Positions 15,933-24,282 of a DNA stretch of 35,848 bases are shown piece after piece. The number at the start of each line of letters is the position of its first letter. Position 1 is the stretch's first letter. This stretch comes from Xanthobacter sp. NM-25 (lineage in GTDB: Bacteria; Pseudomonadota; Alphaproteobacteria; Rhizobiales; Xanthobacteraceae), in assembly GCF_022138605.1 (NCBI RefSeq), contig NZ_JACBFS010000012.1, positions 1 to 35,848 of the forward strand. The letters run 5' to 3'. A model generated the notes under the pieces. That model searched no databases. It was given only the letters and a program-made list of their open reading frames with translations, and had not been told where the DNA came from. Position numbers and translations under genes: made by a program.

Positions 15933-18149
15933 TCAGTTACCCCGACGCCGCACGTAGGAAGCGCGCATCAGCAGCAGGAAGAACACCGCGGCGGCACCCA
16001 CGCCGAGGGGCAGGCCCCATTCGGCGGAATTCTGCCACAGGCGCTGCAGGGTCGCCACCGCGCCCTCGGTCTCCGGCACGCGGACGGTGCCGGGCGCGGC
16101 GCCGGAGGCCGACACCTCGATCAAGGTGCCGTCCACGCCGACGATGGCCACGTCACCGCGCGACAGCCGCACCGCCTTCTGCGGCGTCATCGGCTTGGGG
16201 CCGATGCTCTGCCACAGGATGCCGCGGCTGCCATCGGCATGCACGGCCTGCACCAGCGCCACGTTCTTGAGGCCGGTGATGTCGAGGATGCGGGCCTTCT
16301 CGTCATTGCCGACGATCACCCGGTCGCCCTCCACATGGGCCTTGAGGTCGGCGCCCTGGGCCGGCACGTCGAGGCCGAGGAACGAGCCGCTCACCTTGAA
16401 GGGCATCCCGGGCGGGTTGACGTCGAGGGTGGAGGCGGTGCCCGGGGGCACACCGGCGGCAGCGGCCGCCCGCACCACCCGCACCACGCTGTCGCGGGCC
16501 GTGGAGAGGTAGGTGTCGGGAATGACCACACGGCCGCCGCCGGCCATGGCCGAGATCACGCCGAGGAAGTCGGCGCCGGACACCGAGCCGCCCAGCTCCA
16601 GGTTGGACGAGGGCAGGACCGCCACCGGGAAGGCCTGCGGGGTCTCGCGGCACCGGTCGCTCACCGGCTGGCGCTGGAAGGTCACCCGCAGGGTGTTGCG
16701 AGCGCCGAGCGCATAGACCGGGATGGCCGCCGAGAGGTGCTCGGGATGGCCCGTGGCGTCGAGACGCTTGGCGGCCAGCAGCACGTCGTTCAGGAACACC
16801 GCCGCCACCGGCTCGGTGGTGGAGGCGCCGGGCGCGGCGGCCACGTCGAGGTTCACGCGGTTGGGCAGGCTGGTGCCACCGGTGGCGGCGGCGAGGTCGA
16901 AATTCACCACCCAGTCGCCACGCGCCAGAACCTCCAGGTTGCCGGCCGCATTGCCGAAGGTCGACAGCGGGATGCTATCCCGCGGGGTCGGCTTGGCATC
17001 CACCGAGCGCACGGTGACGTTGCCGGCTGAGATGGAGCCGCGCCAGAAGCTGTCGAACAGCTGGGCGGCCTTGGCGCCGGCGCCGGCGCCGACGGCGATC
17101 ACCGGACGGCCCGCCAGCGTCTGCAGGCTGAGCTCGTCGGTGGCCACCACCGCGTTGCCGAGGCTGGCCGACTTGCTGCGCCAGTCGTTGAACGCCGCCA
17201 TGGCCGGCCCGCCCATGCGGCCCGCCAGGGCATCGAGGGCGCTGCGGATCTGGCTCAGCAGGATCGGATCGGCCACCACGATGTCGGCGCCGATGGGCGA
17301 CGACGGCAGCAGCAGCAGGGCGCCCACCTCGGCCTGGTCGCGCAGGCGATAGGTGTTGGCGCCGACGAAATTGGAGAAGGGGGCGATGACCCGCAGGCTG
17401 GCGGGCACGTCGAGGCCGGACACGTCCACCTCGTCACCCACGCTGGGCAGGGTCTTCACGACGATGCGCTTGCCGGCATTCTCCACCGCGAGGCCGAGCC
17501 GCCAGGCGGTGTCGAAGCTCTCCTTGGCCAGCGTACCGCCGGCCACCAGCACCGAGCCGGCGCCGGGCATGGCGCTCCACGCGGTGGACAGGTCGCGCAC
17601 GTAGGAGGCGTTGTAGGAATAGATGAGGTGGCTGGTCGGCAGCAGCTTCAGCACATTGCCGATGGCCCGCTCGTCCGAGCACAGGTCCTCGCCGATCACC
17701 GACGACCAGGCGATGCCGAACCGCAGGAAGCCGGAGGGACGCGGCTTACCGCTCACGTCGACGGTGGTGTTGGCCGTGCCCTGCTCGCCTTCGAGCCGCC
17801 GGGAGAACACCGGATTGCCGTCCACCGAGACCACCATGGTGGTCCGGCCGCCGTCGCCGCGCAGATAATCCGCATCGACCACGAACCGGGCATCGGACAG
17901 GGGCACGCCCGCGGGAACGGGAACATAAATGTCGCGCCGGGCATCCATGCCCTGGAACACCACGGGCGCGTCGACGCCGAGATCGGTGAGGGTGACCTCG
18001 CGGGTCACCATCTGATCCTGCGCGCGCTCCTGGAGGGCGGAGATGAGGGGATCTGCGGTTTGTGCAAAGGCCGCGGAACTGAGCAAGGTCAAGGCGACCA
18101 GCCCTGCGGGGATTGCGCAAGCCGCGCGACGTGCGGGATGAGGTGTCAT
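15933..18149 (-). CDS. BcsB-like periplasmic glycan-export subunit
   Basis: The product has 738 residues. A signal peptide ends around AFA-QT (residue 30), followed by a long, mainly beta-rich periplasmic region and one C-terminal membrane span (about 708-726, LPLGVGAAAVFFLLL) with a basic cytoplasmic tail. Size and layout match BcsB, the periplasmic partner of bacterial cellulose synthase; LRFGIAWSSVIGEDLCSDERAIGN and the DRCRE segment resemble the two cysteine-containing loops of BcsB carbohydrate-binding/ferredoxin-like repeats. Its neighbour, however, is an NfrB-like synthase and not BcsA, and no PilZ domain, BcsZ or BcsC is present. I infer that it guides a different polymer, perhaps ManNAc-containing, across the periplasm. 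It starts 9 bases after the epimerase gene, implying cotranscription. Confidence 0.75.
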   Translation of the reverse strand: MTPHPARRAACAIPAGLVALTLLSSAAFAQTADPLISALQERAQDQMVTREVTLTDLGVDAPVVFQGMDARRDIYVPVPAGVPLSDARFVVDADYLRGDGGRTTMVVSVDGNPVFSRRLEGEQGTANTTVDVSGKPRPSGFLRFGIAWSSVIGEDLCSDERAIGNVLKLLPTSHLIYSYNASYVRDLSTAWSAMPGAGSVLVAGGTLAKESFDTAWRLGLAVENAGKRIVVKTLPSVGDEVDVSGLDVPASLRVIAPFSNFVGANTYRLRDQAEVGALLLLPSSPIGADIVVADPILLSQIRSALDALAGRMGGPAMAAFNDWRSKSASLGNAVVATDELSLQTLAGRPVIAVGAGAGAKAAQLFDSFWRGSISAGNVTVRSVDAKPTPRDSIPLSTFGNAAGNLEVLARGDWVVNFDLAAATGGTSLPNRVNLDVAAAPGASTTEPVAAVFLNDVLLAAKRLDATGHPEHLSAAIPVYALGARNTLRVTFQRQPVSDRCRETPQAFPVAVLPSSNLELGGSVSGADFLGVISAMAGGGRVVIPDTYLSTARDSVVRVVRAAAAAGVPPGTASTLDVNPPGMPFKVSGSFLGLDVPAQGADLKAHVEGDRVIVGNDEKARILDITGLKNVALVQAVHADGSRGILWQSIGPKPMTPQKAVRLSRGDVAIVGVDGTLIEVSASGAAPGTVRVPETEGAVATLQRLWQNSAEWGLPLGVGAAAVFFLLLMRASYVRRRGN

Positions 18150-18158
18150 GTCATTCTC

Positions 18159-19364
18159 TCACGATGCGGTGGGTTGCGGTGCAGCGGCCGGCTTGGACCG
18201 CTGCAGAACGGATGAAAACGCGGGGGTGAACTCTTCGACCGGACGGCCGAGAAGGGTGTCGACGATCCGGCGGCACGCGGCGCCGTCGCCATAGGGATTC
18301 ACGCGGTTGGCGAAGCGGGCATAAGCCTCAGGATCGTCCAGCAGGCGGCTGACCGCCGCGACGATGGCGGCCCGGCCGGTGCCCACCAGTTGCACGGTGC
18401 CGGCGTCGACAGCCTCCGGGCGCTCGGTCACATCACGCATGACAAGCACCGGCTTGCCGAGGGCGGGCGCCTCTTCCTGCACGCCACCGGAATCGGTGAG
18501 CACCAGGTGGGCCCGCTGCATGAGCCGCTGGAACGGCAGATAATCGAGTGGTGCGATGAGGTGCACGTTGGCCCGGCCGGACAGCGCCTCATGCACCGGC
18601 CCGCGCACGTTGGGATTGAGGTGCACCGGATAGACGATCTCCACATCCGGCCGCTGCGACAGGTCGGCCAGCGCCTGGCAGATGTGCAGGAAGCCGGCGC
18701 CGAAATTCTCGCGGCGATGGCCGGTGACGAGGATGATCCGCTTGGCGGCGTCCAGCCCGGCGAACGGGCGATCGAGCTCCGCCCGCAGCGCCGGGTCGGC
18801 GGCGATGCGGCGCTGGGTCTCCTGCAGGGCGTCGATCACCGTGTTGCCGGTGATGATGATGCGGCCTTCCAGCTGCTCGCTCTCGAGATTGGCGCGGGAG
18901 CGGGCGGTGGGGGCGAACAGCAGGTCGCTCGCCACATCCACCACCCGGCGGTTCATCTCCTCCGGGAACGGCTGGTCGAGGTGATAGGTGCGCAGGCCCG
19001 CCTCCACATGGCCGACCGGAATGCGACGATGAAAGGCGGCGAGGGCGGCGGCCATGGCCGTGGTGGTATCTCCATGCACCAGCACCCGATCGGGGCGCTC
19101 CGCCTCCAGCACCGGGTCGAGGGCGGCAAGGGCGGCGCTGGCCAAGCCGTTGAGGCCCTGGTTGCTGGCCATGAGCTTGAGGTCGAAGTCGGGGGTGATG
19201 TCGAACAGCCGCAGCACCTGGTCCAGCATCTCGCGGTGCTGGCCGGTGACGCACACGCGCGCCGTCAAGCCCGGCTCCGCTGCCAGTACCTTGACCAGCG
19301 GGGCCATCTTGATCGCCTCGGGGCGCGTGCCGAAAACGGACAGAATTCTCAAAGGGACCGCCAA
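18159..19364 (-). CDS. wecB: UDP-N-acetylglucosamine 2-epimerase (non-hydrolysing), WecB type
   Basis: The protein has about 401 residues and converts UDP-GlcNAc to UDP-ManNAc. Conserved blocks run the full length: VFGTRPEAIKMAPL, TGQHREMLDQVL, LVHGDTTTAMAA, GHVEAGLRTYHL, FPEEMNRR, GNTVIDALQ, VTGHRRENFG, VYPVHLNPNV, LTDSGGVQEEAPALGKPVLVMRDVTERPEA. There is no ATG or GTG near the family start; TTG 19364 or TTG 19352 (giving LRILSVFGTRPEA) are the best candidates, neither with a good ribosome site. The frame is open to an ATG at 19580, but those extra 72 residues are not family-like. It heads a minus-strand cluster with the BcsB-like and NfrB-like genes, so it probably supplies UDP-ManNAc for the polymer. 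The C-terminal extension past residue 375 is Pro/Ala-rich. Confidence 0.9.
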   Translation of the reverse strand: MAVPLRILSVFGTRPEAIKMAPLVKVLAAEPGLTARVCVTGQHREMLDQVLRLFDITPDFDLKLMASNQGLNGLASAALAALDPVLEAERPDRVLVHGDTTTAMAAALAAFHRRIPVGHVEAGLRTYHLDQPFPEEMNRRVVDVASDLLFAPTARSRANLESEQLEGRIIITGNTVIDALQETQRRIAADPALRAELDRPFAGLDAAKRIILVTGHRRENFGAGFLHICQALADLSQRPDVEIVYPVHLNPNVRGPVHEALSGRANVHLIAPLDYLPFQRLMQRAHLVLTDSGGVQEEAPALGKPVLVMRDVTERPEAVDAGTVQLVGTGRAAIVAAVSRLLDDPEAYARFANRVNPYGDGAACRRIVDTLLGRPVEEFTPAFSSVLQRSKPAAAPQPTAS

Positions 19365-19753
19365 TGCTGATTCGACGCGGACAAGACCAAGGCGGCCGCC
19401 GGTGTCAAGACCTGCGGGCCCAGCTTTTTGTGTCGCCAATTTGTCGAGGGCGCAAGCCAATGATGAATCTATGACTAATTTTGCGCCGCACGATGATACC
19501 GTAAACGTGTGGTAATCCCATCCTGCAGGTGCAACCGCTTCCAGAACCTTAAGCGAGGCGTGCCACAAAAGGTTACGCAACGTTAAGGTAAACCAATGGT
19601 TTATGGGGTTCGGCGTGGATCCGTGCCGGCTGTCCTACAGCCTCGGGATCACCGCCGCGGAATGTCGCCGCGCCGCGGCCCGGCGCCGCACACGCAGCGT
19701 TATCTTAATACCTCACGGGCCGCTGAGGCATCGGGGTCCGTTTCGGTGCCCCC
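19365..19753 (-). promoter_or_regulatory. AT-richer control region upstream of wecB
   Basis: This 389-base gap is clearly richer in A+T than its surroundings between about 19440 and 19610. It holds a perfect palindrome TAAACCA-A-TGGTTTA at 19589-19603, overlapped by a wider inverted repeat ACCTTAA (19546-19552) / TTAAGGT (19583-19589). These are candidate operator sites. I could not fix a -35/-10 pair with confidence: a TTGACA on the minus strand (near 19410) lacks a good -10. The leader to wecB would be long, about 200 bases. Confidence 0.45.
19711..19752 (-). terminator. Tandem hairpins after the tlpA-like gene
   Basis: One hairpin (19733-19752, GGGG-CCG/CGG-CCCC) begins right after the stop codon; a second (19711-19728, CCTCA / TGAGG) is followed on the minus strand by TATTAAGATAA. 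Together they could end tlpA transcription before the wecB control region. T-run is weak. Confidence 0.4.
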
Positions 19754-20539
19754 TTAGCGGCCGGCAACCGCAGCCTTCACCAGGGCCTGCGCCTCGGGAC
19801 TCCCCCACGCGGCGGGTCCGGCCAGAAAACCCAACTCGCAGCCGTTGCGGTCCACCAGCAAAGTGGTGGGCAGGCCGAAGCCGCGGCCGACGCTCCGCAG
19901 CGCCTGGAAGCTGCGGGTTTGCGGATCGGCGAAGAAGCGCAGGTGGCGAACCTGGATTTCGGCAAGAAAGCGCTGCGCCTTGTCCGGGTCGCGGGTGTCG
20001 AGATTGATGGCCACCACCTCGAAATCCGGCCCGCCGAGAACCTGCTCGAGATGATCCAGCTCCGGCATTTCCTTGCGGCAGGGCACGCACCATGTGGCCC
20101 ACAGATTGACCAGGACGATGCGTCCCTTGAAATCCTCGAGGCTGCCGCTCACTCCCTTGGCGTCGGTGAAGGTGAGGTTCGGCAGCCGGCGCGGCTCGGT
20201 GGCCAGCTTGAGAGCCGCCAGCTCGCCCTTGGCCAGCCCGTCGAGGCCGCGGGCCCGCACTACGCTGGCGGCGCAGTCCGCGGTCGCCGTGTCGGGGATC
20301 GGGCCGGTGGCGGTCGCGGCCGGTTCAGCGCTGCTCTGCGCCACGGGTGCATTGCCGGAGAGGTGGTTCATCCCGTATAGGGCGAGCGCGCCGGCCGCGG
20401 CGCCCGCCAGCGTCGCCAGAGCCACCAGGCCGATGGTCCGCCGGGCCGACGCGCGCCGCGCGGAAGCGCCGCCCTGAGCCGCCGGAACAGCCCCGTTCCG
20501 GCTTTCGGTATCGGGGGACGCCTGTTCAGGTTTGGTCAT
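19754..20539 (-). CDS. TlpA-like membrane-anchored thiol:disulfide oxidoreductase
   Basis: The product has 261 residues: a polar cytoplasmic N-terminus (1-33), one membrane anchor (about 35-56), an Ala/Pro linker, and a periplasmic thioredoxin-fold domain. The redox motif WCVPC is at 150-154 (Cys151, Cys154), preceded by GRIVLVNLWAT and followed by the TlpA-type cis-Pro region GLPTTLLVDRNG. An additional Cys89 lies between anchor and domain, a feature also of Bradyrhizobium TlpA. TlpA keeps copper-site cysteines of cytochrome oxidase assembly factors reduced; a role in cytochrome or copper-centre assembly is likely here but not shown. The ATG at 20539 is only 15 bases from the divergent argH ATG, so its promoter must overlap argH. 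Confidence 0.88.
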   Translation of the reverse strand: MTKPEQASPDTESRNGAVPAAQGGASARRASARRTIGLVALATLAGAAAGALALYGMNHLSGNAPVAQSSAEPAATATGPIPDTATADCAASVVRARGLDGLAKGELAALKLATEPRRLPNLTFTDAKGVSGSLEDFKGRIVLVNLWATWCVPCRKEMPELDHLEQVLGGPDFEVVAINLDTRDPDKAQRFLAEIQVRHLRFFADPQTRSFQALRSVGRGFGLPTTLLVDRNGCELGFLAGPAAWGSPEAQALVKAAVAGR

Positions 20540-20554
20540 CACCGGAGATCCGTC

Positions 20555-21940
20555 ATGAGCAACAAGATGTGGGGCGGGCGCTTCACCTCCGCCCCCGATG
20601 CCATCATGGAGGAGATCAACGCCTCCATCGGCTTCGATCAGCGTCTTTACGCGCAGGACATCGCCGGCTCCAAGGCCCATGCGGCCATGCTCGCCACCCA
20701 GGGCATCATCGCTGGCGACGATGCCCAGAAGATCCAGGACGGTCTAGACACGATCCTGTCAGAGATCGAGGCCGGCAACTTCAGCTTCCGCCGCGAGCTG
20801 GAGGACATCCATATGAATGTGGAGTCCCGGCTCGCCGAGCTGATCGGCGCCAGTGCCGGCCGCCTGCACACCGCCCGCTCCCGCAACGACCAGGTGGCCA
20901 CCGACTTCCGCCTGTATATGCGCGACACCATCGACGCCCTCGACGCCCAGCTGGCCGATCTGCAGCTGGCGCTGGCCGAGAAGGCGCTCGCCCACGCCGC
21001 CACGGTGATGCCCGGCTTCACCCACCTGCAGACCGCCCAGCCGGTCACCTTCGGCCACCATCTGATGGCCTATGTGGAGATGATGAACCGCGACCGCGGC
21101 CGGCTGAAGGATGCCCGCGCCCGCCTCAACGAGTGCCCCTTGGGCTCGGCGGCGCTGGCCGGCACCTCCTTCCCCATCGACCGCGAGGCCACCGCCGCTG
21201 CCCTCGGCTTCGCCCGGCCCACTGCCAATTCCCTCGACGGCGTGTCGGATCGCGACTTTGTGATGGAGACCCTGTCGGCCGCCTCCATCTGCGCCGTGCA
21301 CCTCTCCCGCTTCGCCGAGGAGGTGGTGATCTGGACCTCCCCCTCGTTCGCCCTCGTCAAGCTCTCGGATGCCTTCACCACCGGCTCCTCGATCATGCCG
21401 CAGAAGCGTAATCCCGATGCGGCGGAGCTGGTGCGGGCCAAGGCCGGCCGCATCATCGGCGCCCTCACCGGTATCCTGGTGGTCATGAAGGGCCTGCCTC
21501 TGGCCTATGCCAAGGACATGCAGGAGGACAAGGAAGGTGCCTTCGACGCTCTGTCCGCGCTGTCTCTGGTGATCGCCGCGAGCGCCGGCATGGTGCGTGA
21601 TCTCACCCCCGACGCCGACCGCATGAAGGCCGCTGCCGGCCAGGGCTACTCCACCGCCACGGACCTGGCCGACTGGCTGGTGCGGGCGCTCAACATCCCG
21701 TTCCGCGAAGCGCACCATATTACCGGCCGCATCGTCGGTCTCGCCGCCGACAAGGGGCTGGCGCTGGATCACGTGCCGCTGGCTGACATGAAGGCGGTGG
21801 ATGCCCGCATCACCGACGACGTCTATTCCGTCCTGTCGGTGGAACGCTCGGTGGATAGCCGCATGAGCTATGGTGGCACGGCGCCGGAGCGGGTGCGGGC
21901 GCAGGCGGAACGTTGGCTGAAGCAGCTCGCCGGCGAATAA
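20555..21940 (+). CDS. argH: Argininosuccinate lyase
   Basis: This is a 461-residue enzyme of the fumarase/aspartase superfamily that splits argininosuccinate to arginine and fumarate, the last step of arginine synthesis. Seen are MWGGRF at the N-terminus, HMNVESRL, HTARSRNDQVATD, PGFTHLQTAQPVTFGHH and the signature loop GSSIMPQKRNPD with the catalytic serine at about 279. Full length. GGAGATCC about 8 bases upstream supports ATG 20555. It is divergent from the tlpA-like gene with overlapping control regions and ends beside strong hairpins (21945-21973). Confidence 0.97.
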   Translation: MSNKMWGGRFTSAPDAIMEEINASIGFDQRLYAQDIAGSKAHAAMLATQGIIAGDDAQKIQDGLDTILSEIEAGNFSFRRELEDIHMNVESRLAELIGASAGRLHTARSRNDQVATDFRLYMRDTIDALDAQLADLQLALAEKALAHAATVMPGFTHLQTAQPVTFGHHLMAYVEMMNRDRGRLKDARARLNECPLGSAALAGTSFPIDREATAAALGFARPTANSLDGVSDRDFVMETLSAASICAVHLSRFAEEVVIWTSPSFALVKLSDAFTTGSSIMPQKRNPDAAELVRAKAGRIIGALTGILVVMKGLPLAYAKDMQEDKEGAFDALSALSLVIAASAGMVRDLTPDADRMKAAAGQGYSTATDLADWLVRALNIPFREAHHITGRIVGLAADKGLALDHVPLADMKAVDARITDDVYSVLSVERSVDSRMSYGGTAPERVRAQAERWLKQLAGE

Positions 21941-21944
21941 AAAT

Positions 21945-21973
21945 AGGCGGCAAAGTTTTTCACTTTGCCGCCT
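21945..21973 (-). terminator. Terminator between argH and the cytochrome c gene
   Basis: A perfect 11-bp stem (AGGCGGCAAAG / CTTTGCCGCCT, 7-base loop). On the minus strand it is followed by ATTTTTATT, so it is an intrinsic terminator for the cytochrome c/fhc side. On the plus strand it begins 4 bases after the argH stop and may also help end argH. Confidence 0.8.
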
Positions 21974-22021
21974 CAGGTTATCACGCCACGACCCCCTCGC
22001 GACGTGAATGGCAAACCTCAA

Positions 22022-22051
22022 CCGTTCGCCGGCGACCTCTCCGGCGAACGG
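22022..22051 (-). terminator. Hairpin immediately after the cytochrome c gene
   Basis: A perfect 11-bp stem (CCGTTCGCCGG / CCGGCGAACGG, 8-base loop) starts 3 bases after the cytochrome c stop. The following minus-strand bases (TTGAGGTTT) are only moderately T-rich. It may protect the mRNA end or act together with the stronger terminator 50 bases on. Confidence 0.6.
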
Positions 22052-22054
22052 ATG

Positions 22055-22483
22055 CTATTTCTTGTTTCCCTCAGCGTCGAACTGCGCCAGGAAAGCGATC
22101 AGGTTGGCCCGTTCGGTGTCGTTCTTGACTCCGGCGAAGGCCATTTTTCCCTTGGGTGCCAGCACTTTGGGGTTGGTGATATAATTGTCGAGCGTGGCCA
22201 GGTCCCAGACCTTGCCGGCGGCGGCACCGGACTTGATGTCCTCGGAATAAGGATAGCCCTCGAAGTGCGCCCATTTGGCGCCGACGATGCCATTGAGCGG
22301 CGGGCCGACCTTGGTCTTGGCTCCGGGGCCAATGGCATGGCAGGCCATGCATTTCTTGAACACCACCTCACCCTTGGCGGGGTCACCGGTGCCCGCGGCA
22401 TCCTCCGCCCGGGCCGAACCGGCGCCGGCGAGCAGCACCGCCAGGGTGCCGGCCGCAACGACGCGCGCAAAAGTCACTCTCAT
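22055..22483 (-). CDS. Periplasmic class I cytochrome c (c2/c550-like)
   Basis: The product has 142 residues. A signal peptide (1-26, ending SARA) is followed by one haem site C45-MAC-H49; Met114 in KGKMAF is the likely sixth ligand. The GPPLNGIVG and NYITNPK motifs place it with cytochrome c2-like proteins of about 100-120 mature residues. It should carry electrons in the periplasm, for example from a quinoprotein dehydrogenase/cytochrome cL pair to the oxidase, but the partner is not in the window. It lies 54 bases after fhcC on the same strand, with its own strong ribosome site (AGGAGGA). It may be cotranscribed with fhc. It is not the methanol dehydrogenase cytochrome cL, which is longer and different in sequence. 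Confidence 0.88.
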   Translation of the reverse strand: MRVTFARVVAAGTLAVLLAGAGSARAEDAAGTGDPAKGEVVFKKCMACHAIGPGAKTKVGPPLNGIVGAKWAHFEGYPYSEDIKSGAAAGKVWDLATLDNYITNPKVLAPKGKMAFAGVKNDTERANLIAFLAQFDAEGNKK

Positions 22484-22537
22484 CGGGCTTCCTCCTTCTG
22501 GCCGGTTTGGACCGGCTCGTGTTGCGCTAGCCGCAGC

Positions 22538-23344
22538 TCACTGCAGCAGCAGTATTTCGCCTTCGCCGCCCACCAATCGGTTGCCGGCAAATCTTTGGGC
22601 GCGGCCGGACACGCCGCCGCCGAACAGGGCCGCCAGCTCCGGCACCCGGCGCGCCATCAGCAGCAGTGCCACGAGGTCGTGGCTGCCGGTGTCGGCGAAA
22701 CCCGGCGCCAGAGATGCAGGCGCCTGGGCCAGCAGCAGCGAGCCGCGCCGCATGCCGCGCCCGGCATCGGGCCCCAGGCGGCCGGCTATAGCGACGGTGC
22801 CGGCGATGAGATCGGTCGCTGCGCCGGCGCCCGCATCACCGGCCACCAGCACCAGCCCGCCGCGCAGCCGCTCGGCGAGGCGGAGGCCCGCATTGCCGCC
22901 GACCTGAACCACACCGCCGCGCATGCCCAGCCGCTCACCGGGCAGGGCGCTGCCAAGCCCGGCACCGGCATCGCCCGCGACCTCGATGCGACCGGCCACC
23001 AGACCGGCGGCGAGGCCGTCGCCGGCATCGCCGCGCACCACCAGGCGACCACCCGTCATGCGGGCCCCGGCATCGGCGCCCACCGGGCCCTCCACCAGGA
23101 TCTCACCCGCGCCGAGATCGGCGCCGACGCCATCGAGACGCGGATCGCCGCTCACCACCAGGGCGTCAGACGCGCCCGAGCTCACCTCGAACAGCTCACC
23201 CAGGGCCACCCGCTGGGCCCCGAGGAACACATCCTTGCGCGCCACCGCATCACTGCTCAGGCCGGCGAGGGCCGCCGGGGTGATGCCGGTGAGATCCAGG
23301 CGGGCGTCGAGCGGCGCCCGCAGCTTCAGCCGATAGCCGCTCAT
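22538..23344 (-). CDS. fhcC: Formyltransferase/hydrolase complex subunit FhcC
   Basis: The 268-residue subunit is homologous to subunit C of archaeal formylmethanofuran dehydrogenase and to the C-terminal domain of glutamate synthase. It consists mostly of a right-handed beta-helix, visible as about seven Gly/Ala-rich repeats with the pattern G-x-L/I-x-V-x-G-x-A-G (for example GRIEVAGDAGAG, GGLVLVAGDAGAG). In the Fhc complex it is structural. The ATG at 23344 overlaps the fhcD stop by 4 bases (ATGA), showing translational coupling. It is the last of four coupled fhc genes; stop at 22538. Confidence 0.9.
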   Translation of the reverse strand: MSGYRLKLRAPLDARLDLTGITPAALAGLSSDAVARKDVFLGAQRVALGELFEVSSGASDALVVSGDPRLDGVGADLGAGEILVEGPVGADAGARMTGGRLVVRGDAGDGLAAGLVAGRIEVAGDAGAGLGSALPGERLGMRGGVVQVGGNAGLRLAERLRGGLVLVAGDAGAGAATDLIAGTVAIAGRLGPDAGRGMRRGSLLLAQAPASLAPGFADTGSHDLVALLLMARRVPELAALFGGGVSGRAQRFAGNRLVGGEGEILLLQ

Positions 23345-24282
23345 GCCTGCCCCCCTTCCAGGGTTTCTTTTGCAAGCCCGGCCGGCGCCATCAGCGCCCG
23401 GAGCTTGAAATGGAACGGGCCGAGATTGCCGCCGTAATTGCCGGCATCCACCGCCACCACCCCGGCGTCGGCGCCAAGTTCGCACACTGCGGCGATGCCC
23501 GCGCGCATACTGGCCGCCACCTCCGCTTCGCCGAGGCCGTCGATGACGATCTCCATCACGCTGCCCACTTCCGGCGGCAGAGCCGAGGGCACGAGGCCCC
23601 GCAGGGTCGGGCAATAGGCGTCGTTGCTGGAGGCGATCAGCCCCGCATATTTGGAGCCGACCTTGGAGCCCGAGCGCACCACGCCGCCGGGGAACGGCAG
23701 AACAGCGCCTTCCACCTGGGCCATGGCATCCACCGCCGCCTCCGCCGCCGCCAGGGCCGCAGGCCGGTCGCGGGCGAGAATGAGGAAGTTGCCGCCGCCC
23801 ACCGCCGAGGTCACCGAGCCGGAGATCTCGTCACAGACGAATTCGCCCTCCATCACCGGCACCCGCCAGATGCGCTGATCCTCGATCTTCTTTGACACCT
23901 GGTGGCCATCGCCGAAATAACGCAGGGCCCGGCCGATAGGGATGGCCGGGCCGCCCTGAAGCCCGGCATAGCAGGCCGAGGTGGGCGAGGTGAGCACGCA
24001 TTGGCCGACCCGCAGCGGCACGATCTTCTTCAGGTCTTTCAAAGACATGGCGAAGATGAGCACGCTGATGCCGGGCCGCCCGTCCGGGGTCTCGCTGGGG
24101 GCCAGCTCCCGTTCGATGGCAGCCTCGCAGCCGCAGCCGATCACCGAAGTGGCGAAGCCGGTCATGCTGGTGGCAGCGGTGCGCGCCCAGCGCGGCGTGT
24201 CGGCGGTGATGATGAGGCGGGTGCCCGCCATGGGAAAGGCTTCCGCGAAGCTGTCGCGGATCTCCACACCATTGATCTTCAT
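23341..24282 (-). CDS. fhcD: Formylmethanofuran:tetrahydromethanopterin formyltransferase FhcD (Ftr)
   Basis: This 313-residue enzyme transfers the formyl group from formyl-H4MPT to the methanofuran-type cofactor carried in the Fhc complex, in the route oxidising formaldehyde to formate. Start MKINGVEIRDSFAEAFPM, the TADTPRWARTAATSMTGFATSVIGC block, GRPGISVLIFAMS, QRIWRVPVMEGEF and VGSKYAGLIASSNDAYCPTL are typical of Ftr. Full length. It overlaps fhcA by 4 bases and fhcC by 4 bases. Its stop codon is reused in the fhcC start. Confidence 0.95.
   Translation of the reverse strand: MKINGVEIRDSFAEAFPMAGTRLIITADTPRWARTAATSMTGFATSVIGCGCEAAIERELAPSETPDGRPGISVLIFAMSLKDLKKIVPLRVGQCVLTSPTSACYAGLQGGPAIPIGRALRYFGDGHQVSKKIEDQRIWRVPVMEGEFVCDEISGSVTSAVGGGNFLILARDRPAALAAAEAAVDAMAQVEGAVLPFPGGVVRSGSKVGSKYAGLIASSNDAYCPTLRGLVPSALPPEVGSVMEIVIDGLGEAEVAASMRAGIAAVCELGADAGVVAVDAGNYGGNLGPFHFKLRALMAPAGLAKETLEGGQA

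Noticed and set aside
13762..15957. 731-residue plus-strand open frame opposite the NfrB-like gene
   Set aside because: Antisense shadow of a strongly conserved glycosyltransferase gene.
15933..18149. Reading the BcsB-like gene as part of a standard cellulose operon
   Set aside because: No BcsA (PilZ), BcsZ or BcsC is present; the neighbouring synthase has NfrB motifs and MshEN domains in place of PilZ.
19549..19570. Sigma-54-like promoter (TGGCACG on the minus strand) upstream of wecB
   Set aside because: The -24 half matches but the GC of the -12 half is two bases too close, so spacing does not fit sigma-54.
22055..22483. Cytochrome cL (MxaG/XoxG) as identity of the cytochrome c
   Set aside because: The protein is smaller and has c2-type motifs (GPPLNGIVG, KGKMAF); no methanol dehydrogenase gene lies next to it.
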